Assembly: GCF_003265705.1 (NCBI RefSeq)
Contig: NW_020312785.1
Coordinates: 128,223,150 to 128,287,149 of the forward strand
DNA length: 64,000 nucleotides
Source of the DNA: Callorhinus ursinus
Taxonomy: Eukaryota; Chordata; Mammalia; Carnivora; Otariidae
Direction of reading: 5' to 3'
The first letter of the stretch is position 1, and each line of letters begins with the position of its first letter. Under the pieces are notes generated by a model, which saw only the letters and a list, made by a program, of their open reading frames with translations, made no database searches and was not told the DNA's origin. Shown here one piece after another: positions 57,614 to 64,000 of the stretch. A program made the translations under genes and the position numbers.

Positions 57614-57677
57614 CAATTAGCAATAATCGCGCCTCGGATAAACCTCATTGGCTATGATACTGCCACTGCACAAAGCT
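57614..57677 (-). pseudogene. RNU4: U4 snRNA retropseudogene, 3'-truncated
   Basis: The minus strand reads AGCTTTGTGCAGTGGCAGTA and ends GGCGCGATTATTGCTAATTG, the first 64 bases of U4 snRNA. This covers the 5' stem-loop and the U6-pairing segments but stops before the Sm site and 3' stem-loops. Compared with the U4 sequence I remember, only two bases differ, both CpG transitions. A 15-bp duplication TTACAACTATGTTTA lies at 57599-57613 and 57680-57694. There is no A-tail and no snRNA promoter element. It is a dead L1-mediated copy. Confidence 0.92.
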
Positions 57678-57694
57678 ATTTACAACTATGTTTA

Positions 57695-58234
57695 AACACT
57701 AATATCTATATATACACCAAAAAATGACTGTGGTGTGGCAATTTACAGAACTTTTGAAAAACATAATAATTGATAACTTGATATTTCATAGAATATTATA
57801 GAGTATTTAAAAAAGAAAAAATTAAACAAGGAGCCATTCAAAATCAAAAATGTATTAATTAACACAGTAACTACTTTTCTAGGCCAGCTTAGACAAGATC
57901 TGGGAAACACGAAATAAAGTCTTTGCAAAGTGAAAAAGAATCAGCACAGATAGAAAGAGGGTGTCAGACACAGCTGCAGAGTCAGCCTTTTCTGAGAAAT
58001 TCACTTTTAAAGAATAACTTGTAAATTTATGTAGCACAAAAAGTACTGTCATCTTAAAAATCAAAACACTGAAGCAGTTCCCAAGAGTGGGAGTGTGGGT
58101 GCTTCCTTGCACTCACTCACTTATTGGTCAAGGTCCTTCTACGTATATATTTGTTTAAGATACTCTACCTCAGCACCTAAATACTAGGACAGCTATACTT
58201 TGGCACAAAACGATGGGAAAAGCTAAGCTGAACT
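57695..58234. other. No recognised feature
   Basis: Nothing supportable. The 77-codon reverse frame at 57879-58112 has no domain. Confidence 0.5.
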
Positions 58235-58248
58235 TCAATTATATTTTT

Positions 58249-58444
58249 TTTTTAAAGATTTTATTTATTTATTTATTTGACAGAGAGAGACAGCGAGAGA
58301 GGGAACACAAGCAGGGGGAGTGGGAGAGGGAGAAGCAGGCTTCCCGCTGAGCAGGGAGCCCGACATGGGACTCGATCCCAGGACCCTGGGAGCATGACCT
58401 GAGGTGAAAGCAGATGTTTAATGGCTGAGCCACCCAGGGGCCCC
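58249..58444 (-). mobile_element. CAN-SINE (reverse)
   Basis: It runs from poly(T) and AAGATTTTATTTATTTATTT to GAGCCACCCAGGGGCCCC. A 14-bp duplication TCAATTATATTTTT is at 58235-58248 and 58445-58458. Confidence 0.95.
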
Positions 58445-58639
58445 TCAATTATATTTTTCTTAAAAATTATTTTCATTATTAGCTAGTTGTTTCAGCTGGG
58501 AATATGATTTAAAGACACTGCCCAAAATAAAATTGAAAGAAACTGAAATTCTATTTTTGTTGTTGTTGTTGTTCATCTAGAAAGGAAGAAAGACATCCTT
58601 ACTCCCAGCCCTGGAGAATTCCCCAACATCTAGGCTTAT

Positions 58640-58905
58640 GGGTAAATGAAGAACAAATTGAAATCAGGCTTAATGATTCCAGGAAATTTGTGTGGTTTGC
58701 CCCTAGACTATGTCTAGGACAACATGAGACTATGTCTCATGTCCAAGGCTTTTTTTCTCCCACTTCCCACACCATCTTCACTGAGCACCACTTAATAACG
58801 TCACTCCCAAAAGTCTTCAGTAGCTACTCACTGGTTCCAAAAAGAATTCAAATTTCTCATCCTGCCATTCAAGACGTTTGCAATCTAATGTTCTTTCCAT
58901 TAAGC
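58640..58905 (+). repeat. Probable L2 fragment
   Basis: ACGTCACTCCCAAAAGTCTT CAGTAGC, AATTCAAATTTCTCATCCTG and GCCATTCAAGACGTTTGCAA match the 'cttcagtggctcc...aaagtccaaactcc...gcattcaaggcc' region of L2. A (TTG)n run lies at 58557-58574 upstream. Confidence 0.5.
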
Positions 58906-59364
58906 ACCAGAGTTTGATTTAGTTTTGTTTGTTGAACATACTGTAATTCTATAAGGCAAAGAACCATTTGAAGCTCCTATTTCTCATATATTATTCCTGT
59001 ACAAGTCTGAAACATGTATCACAGTGCTTTCCCCTAACCCCAGCAGTTTTTATTCTCAAAACTAATTAAACATGTCTTTGTATCTCTTCTTTGCTCTACT
59101 GGTCATATCACAAGAAGAATGAAAAATGGAAAGACTTATATTTAGAAAGTAATGAGGAAGAAAGGGGAAATATGTCCAGAGTCACTGTAGGAAACAGCTT
59201 TCTATTACACTAAGAAATGCATCTAAGGCAATATTTTATAACATAAAACATTCTGAAGACTCAGCCAGTATCTGGCAAATTTAGACAAACAGGATAATTC
59301 AGGGTCCTGCATGAATGTATTTGTCCCTTTGGACTAACTCTCTAGTTTTGATGTCTTTGCTTTA
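58906..59364. other. No recognised feature
   Basis: Nothing supportable was seen. Confidence 0.5.
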
Positions 59365-59545
59365 GAGTTTATAAAGTGCTTTCACATACATTATTTTGTC
59401 ATTTTATCAATGATTCTGTAAAGTAGCTAAAGATTATAACTATCTCTACTTAAAAGGTACAAACCACGACCCAGACTGTTTAGATGATCTTTTTCAACAT
59501 CACACAGCTAGCAAGAAGAGTGAATCCTTCGTCTCACTATTGTAA
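59365..59545 (-). repeat. MIR fragment
   Basis: TTTATAAAGTGCTTTCACAT ACATTATTT, then ACATCACACAGCTAGCAAGA, follow reverse-complement MIR. Confidence 0.65.
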
Positions 59546-59971
59546 GTATACAAACATGTCTAACAACACACCAGCAGATGTCAACCATGGTACTGCCATC
59601 CACTGAGACTGTCACAAATCATTTGCTACTAGAAATAACATGTAAAGCCTGCAAATGATTTACTTTTATATATAAGGAGCAATTGTCTGCATTAAAAAAA
59701 TCTATCTCTTGCTCATTTGTGTTCATAAATGCTTTCTCCAATAAGAACAAAATGGCTAGAGCAGGAAGAAGAAAGTTTAGGGCTTTGAAAAGCCCATGGG
59801 AACGTGTCTGCCACATGAATGCATAAAAATAAATAAAGGAAACCTCATTTAAGATGAAGTTGGGAAGCCCTGAAGGGAACTCACACACATACCGCTCATC
59901 GTAGGCTGTACAACCAGCAGAAAGAAGGGAGGTAAGAATTATTTTGTCAAGGGAGGACATTTTTCACATAG
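59546..59971. other. No recognised feature
   Basis: The 113-codon reverse frame at 59619-59960 is open but has no domain I know. I regard it as chance. Confidence 0.5.
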
Positions 59972-59986
59972 AAATTTTATCTCCTG

Positions 59987-60146
59987 GGCGCCTGGGTGGC
60001 TCAGTTGGTTAAGCAACTGCCTTCGGATGAGGTCATGATCCCAGGGTCCTGGGATTGAGTCCCGCATCGGGCTCCCGGCTCATCGGGGAGCCTGCTTCTC
60101 CCTCTGACCCTCTATCCTCTCATACTGTTTCTCTCTCGCTCTCAAA

Positions 60147-60189
<43 letters not shown>

Positions 60190-60202
60190 AATCTTTTAAA
60201 AA
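59987..60202 (+). mobile_element. CAN-SINE with long (AAAT)n tail
   Basis: GCGCCTGGGTGGCTCAGTTG leads to a CT-rich body and a tail with about a dozen AAAT units (60142-60190). A perfect 15-bp duplication AAATTTTATCTCCTG is at 59972-59986 and 60203-60217. Confidence 0.96.
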
Positions 60203-60219
60203 AAATTTTATCTCCTGCT

Positions 60220-60500
60220 TTTAAGAAGGAAGATCCCTTTCTGTTTCAGTTCAACACACTAACCATCACTTGCAGCCAATGAGAAACTGCTTGTCCTTCT
60301 CTACTGCTTTTCTTTAAAACAACCCTTCCCAATTTCCTCCTAAAACCTAATCAAAGCAGATCATCTCTTTGTCTCTTTGGGCTTGTATATGGCTCACCAT
60401 AGGTTGCTTGTCCTGAATTGCAATTTTTCTGCTATTCCCAAATAAATTCATTTTGCTGGTAAAAACTACATGTTTTATTTTCAAGCTTGACAAATGTCAT
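60220..60500 (+). repeat. Candidate ERVL-type LTR 3' part
   Basis: CTGCTATTCCCAAATAAATT CATTTTGCTGG, then ATGTTTTATTTTCAAGCTTG ACA, is a polyadenylation-signal plus U5-like end I associate with mammalian LTRs. Upstream text is CT-rich and diverged. No retroviral gene is nearby. Confidence 0.45.
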
Positions 60501-61382
60501 TATTCAGTGAGTCTTTGTGCCATGCTGTGCTGCATCACCCTGCCTTTAAGATGTATGATCACATCTCCTCCTTTACACTGGCCTCTAGAGAGAGGTCCTG
60601 AATTTTGGTTTCGTTTCTAGAGCTCTTTTTTAAGATACAGTTAACCATATATTATTACCCTTAAAAGTACTCATTAGCTGCTTATAGTTTTTTACTAACC
60701 AAAGTCAGTAAAGCCCAGTGTCACCTCCCCTTTCCTCCGCCTTACTATGCCTCATTGCTTTTCTTCTTTTGCACCTAATTCTGTGGCATGACAACATTTT
60801 ATCAGGAAAAAGCTTACAAAGTTTAGAGGACTAAAATCAGAACAGTAATGAGAATATTTATTTATTAGCAATTGCAGAATTGCACCCACATATCAAAGAC
60901 CAGCATTTCCACTACATGAGAGCTGACTGTGAGTCAGTCGGAAAAGACTGACAAAGCAATCACTGAATAAGGGCATCGCAATGTTTCTAAAAATACTATG
61001 GTCATATCTTGCACACAATAGGGTTTTTAAAGAACAATAAGATGACAAAGGAAAATCAATGTATAGCCAATAAACCCCAATTAGTTGCAATAAACTACAG
61101 AACTTATAGCCTATATTATGGTAGAGAGAAGGTCTCAGAAATCTTTCTAAACATCCTTCCTTCAGCCAGAGATGCATACTTCTTACTTACATAAGACTGA
61201 AAATAAATCATATAGGAAACGTGTTGTTGCTAAAAAAGAATGAAGCTGATTTTCAAACAAGCTGATTCCAAAATATAATCAAATGGATCAGAGCTCCTTT
61301 TAATAGGAGTCACCTAGGAAGCTATACAATGAATAACAGTGAAATTTATTTCAAAAGCTACACATAAAAATGAGCCTCCCCA
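60501..61382. other. No recognised feature
   Basis: Intergenic sequence. Overlapping 94- and 61-codon frames near 60893-61194 show no domain. Confidence 0.5.
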
Positions 61383-61850
61383 GGGGTGCCTGGGTGGCTC
61401 AGTCAGTTAAACATCCGACTCTTGATTTTGGCTCAGGTCATGACCTCAGGAATGTGAGATGGAGTCCCAAGTCTGGCTCTGTACTTAGCAGAGAAGTCTG
61501 CTTAAGATTCTCTCTCTCCCTCAGGGGAAGAATGAAGGGGAGTAAATTGGAGGGGGAGACGAACCATGAGAGATGATGGACTCTGAAAAACAAACTGAGG
61601 GTTCTAGAGGGGAGGGGGTGGGGGGATGGGTTAGCCTGGTGATGGGTATTAAAGAGGGCACATTCTGCGTGGAACACTGGGTGTTATGCACAAACAATGA
61701 ATCATGGAACACTACATCAAAAACTAATGATGTATGGTGATTAACATAACAATAAAAAATTTAAAGTTAAAAAAAAAGATTCTCTCTCTCCCTCTCCCTT
61801 GCCCCTCCCCCATGTCTCTAAAATAAAAAATAAGTAACTCTTTAAAAAAA
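61383..61850 (+). mobile_element. Diverged CAN-SINE split by an L1 tail
   Basis: The head GGGGTGCCTGGGTGGCTCAG and body run to AAGATTCTCTCTCTCCCTC at 61522. After the insertion the body resumes at 61776 with the same 19 bases, then CCTTGCCCCTCCCCC and a tail near 61850. Confidence 0.92.
61523..61775 (+). mobile_element. L1 3'-end fragment inside a SINE
   Basis: This is module B only: AGGGGAAGAATGAAGGGG, GAACCATGAGAGATGATGGA through CATCAAAAACTAATGATGTA, then A-rich tail. A perfect 19-bp duplication lies at 61504-61522 and 61776-61794. It is younger than the SINE. Confidence 0.95.
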
Positions 61851-62349
61851 TGAGAGTGTATATGGACCAGTCACACAGGACTCATTACAAGGGCCTTGTA
61901 AGTCACATTACAAGCATTTCCTACTACCCTAAGGAATGGAAAGCCATTAGGTGATTTTGAAGAGGAACACTAGGAAGAAATTTGTAGTTGGGGCATGGGC
62001 AATGTCCCCTCATACTCCCACCCCAAATATTCTACACATAACTGCAGGGAAAGATTGACAATCTCTCTTTTTTCTGGCCTCAGCCTTAATATCTTTTAAA
62101 AAATGGATCCCTCCCTGCACCATAAGCAGTTATATGTAATTCTTATAATAGGACTATACTTAAGAAACTGTTCAAAAACAACAAAAATATAAAGCAATGT
62201 AGTGTTTTCCCTAATTGAGGGAATGGAGGAAACATTGCTACAATTATTTGTGTCTTAAAAAATAGAGAGAAATGTATGAAATTTTTATTTTTTAAAATCT
62301 TAACTTCTTTAAGAGAGCAGGCAAAAACACATTTCTTTAAAAATATTAT
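61851..62349. other. No recognised feature
   Basis: AT-rich sequence with nothing recognised. Confidence 0.5.
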
Positions 62350-62710
62350 AATACAGTGAAATAAGTCAAGCAGAGAAAGTCAATTATCATACAGTTTCAC
62401 TAATTTGTGGAACATAAGGAATAGCCTGGAGGGCATTAGGAGAAGGAAGGGGAAAATGAAGGGGGGGAATCGGAGGGAGAGATGAACCATGAGAGACTAT
62501 GGACTCTGAGAAACAAACTGAGGGTTCTAGAGGGGAGGGAGGTGGGAGGATGGGTTAGCCTGGTGATGGGTATTGAGGGCATGTATTACATGGAGCACTG
62601 GGTATTATACATAAACAATGAATCATGGAACACTACATCAAAAACCAGTGATGTACTATATGGTAACTAACATGACATAATAAAATAAAATTTAAAAAAA
62701 TAAAAAAAAA
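62350..62710 (+). mobile_element. L1 3'-end fragment (module B)
   Basis: It starts at the ORF2 end region (AAATAAGTCAAGCAGAGAAA GTC), continues AACATAAGGAATAGCCTGGA as in L1-3, then module B and a TAAAATAAAATTTAAAAAAA tail. It resembles L1-3 more than L1-1 or L1-2. The target duplication is not clear because it abuts another L1 end. Confidence 0.9.
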
Positions 62711-62714
62711 TGAG

Positions 62715-63298
62715 ACTCTCCTATGAATGAATGGATAAATAAAATGTGATATATGTATAATATATGATATATATATAATATATATTGGATACATATCATA
62801 TATATATATGAACATTATTCAAATCCTGCCATTTGTAACAATATAGATGGACCTTGGAGGCATTATGCTAAGTAAAATGTCAGACAGAAAAAGATAAATT
62901 GTATGTGATCTCATTTACACATGGAATCTAAAACAAACAAAACAAAAACAAAAGATGAACTCATAGATACAGGTAATTGCCAGAAGCAGGGGGTGGGTAA
63001 TATGGGTGAAGGTGGTCAAAAGGTACAATACTCCCTGTTATAAGATAAATAAATCCTGGGGATATAATGTACAGCATGGTGACCATAGTTAACAATACTG
63101 TATTATATATCTGAAAGTTGCTAAGAGAGTAGATCTTAAAAGTTTTCATCACAAGAAAAAAACTAACTATATGTGGTGATGGATGTTAACTAAATTTATT
63201 GTGATGATCATTTCTCAATAGGTACATATATCAAGTTATTACATTGTATACTTGAAACTAATACAGTGTTATGTGTCAATTATATCTCAATTTTTAAA
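62715..63298 (+). repeat. Old L1 (L1MA-type) 3' end
   Basis: ATGAATGGATAAATAAAATG, a TA-rich microsatellite (62748-62812), TGCTAAGTAAAATGTCAGAC AGA, TAATGTACAGCATGGTGACC ATAGTTAA, then GTATACTTGAAACTAATACA GTGTTATGTGTCAATTATA. This is the classic eutherian L1MA 3' UTR terminus, ending in a short A-rich tail. Confidence 0.88.
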
Positions 63299-63414
63299 AA
63301 TGAGTCTCCTCTTTGTAGTCTTCTCTAGGAAAATTATGACTGTGACATATATAGCTTTGGCCCAGAACATTTTATAAATCCTTTTTGTGAACTATCTTCA
63401 GAACAAGTAACAGT

Positions 63415-63640
63415 AACTACTAATTCCTGAGCTCTTACACTATGCCACACATTATACAAACAATTTACACATGTTGCCTAATATAGTTCTTCACAACAGC
63501 TGCATGAGGTGGGAATTATCAGCTCCATGTTCCAGGTGGGGAAAACTGAGGCTCAAAGAGGTTACAACAGTTAAAGTGGTCCCAAGTCACAGAGTTGGCA
63601 AATAAAGAAGCTAGTATTTGCAACTGCCTTTATCCTTTGA
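63415..63640 (-). repeat. MIR fragment
   Basis: CAACAGCTGCATGAGGTGGG AATTATC, GGGAAAACTGAGGCTCAAAG AGG and CCCAAGTCACAGAGTTGGCA AAT read as well-preserved reverse-complement MIR. Confidence 0.8.
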
Positions 63641-63929
63641 AATACTTCACTGCATAGTCATACAGATCACACCATGAAGTCAATTAAATTCATGATTTTG
63701 CACACTGTTAACAGTTTCACAAGCCTGTGTGGAGGGCTCACAGTTTTCCAGTCACCACTCCAAGGACAGGAAATGCAAAAAATAAATCATGAGAATATAA
63801 GATACAGGCCCTCAAGGGGCCTACAGGATATGAAATTGGTCCTGATTAGTACCAGGTTCTCACCAAAAGATAAATCCACCTGCAAAGATTAATCTTTGCC
63901 ACCACTGAAAATAATTTTTTAAACAAGGG
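63641..63929. other. No recognised feature
   Basis: Short intergenic stretch. The 72-codon frame at 63674-63892 has no domain. Confidence 0.5.
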
Positions 63930-64000
63930 GAGGAGACCTCCATACTGTTTTCCAGAGTGGCTGCACCAGCTTGCGTTCCCACCAACAGTGTAGGAGGGTT
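63930..64000 (-). mobile_element. L1 on minus strand, cut by window end
   Basis: CTCCATACTGTTTTCCAGAG TGGCTGCACCAGC and CCACCAACAGTGTAGGAGGG are the reverse complement of the ORF2 C-terminal region seen at 44900-44965. Its start here, in the middle of ORF2, means the 3' end is missing or rearranged. Confidence 0.88.

Noticed and set aside
59619..59960. 113-codon reverse frame as a gene
   Set aside because: There is no domain or supporting signal. It overlaps unremarkable intergenic DNA.

Overview
This window is mammalian nuclear DNA made almost entirely of transposable elements. At least 16 CAN-SINEs are present: tRNA-derived SINEs that start GGGCGCCTGGGTGGCTCAG, carry a CT-rich body and end AATAAATAAAATCTT plus poly(A). 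They place the source in Carnivora. Their body sequence looks arctoid (bear, seal or mustelid side) rather than like the dog or cat consensus I remember. No host protein-coding exon, CpG-island promoter, tRNA, rRNA or intact snRNA gene was recognised. No prokaryotic feature (operon, CRISPR, IS element) is present. The 3.4 kb at 45832-49300 and 16-25 kb look like ordinary intergenic DNA.

Layout. 1-4215: a damaged L1 (L1-1) cut by the window edge. 4.2-10.4 kb: SINEs, candidate LTRs, MIR, and a tiny L1 tail insertion. 10.4-14.2 kb: old L1 relics. 14.3-33.5 kb: sparse ancient repeats (MIR, L2, MER5A, an MLT1 LTR, a HAL1-like relic) in otherwise featureless DNA. 33.7-37.3 kb: an older L1 (L1-5) that received three SINEs and a processed copy of the micropeptide gene C4orf3 (another-regulin). 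37.8-38.6 kb: a Tigger DNA transposon relic. 38769-45817: a near full-length L1 (L1-2) with a long 5' UTR. 49451-55410: a second full-length L1 (L1-3) with a perfect 17-bp target duplication. 56.2-64 kb: a truncated L1 (L1-4), a U4 snRNA retropseudogene, SINEs, short L1 tails, and the edge of a minus-strand L1.

How the parts relate. The L1s are the machinery and the rest are mostly their products. SINEs, the C4orf3 copy, the U4 fragment and the short L1 tails carry target-site duplications and, in most cases, A-rich tails, as expected of L1-driven target-primed reverse transcription. Every L1 coding region visible here is broken, so nothing in the window looks autonomously mobile. L1-1 and L1-2 carry two 3' UTR modules in tandem, which occur singly in L1-3 and L1-4. 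I infer an L1 lineage formed by joining two tails.

The most notable item is the C4orf3 retrocopy at 33895-35370. It keeps an uninterrupted 68-codon reading frame. A SINE forms its exact 3' end, and the whole unit lies between one pair of 17-bp target duplications. I found no convincing new biological system. The findings are retrotransposition structures worth checking.
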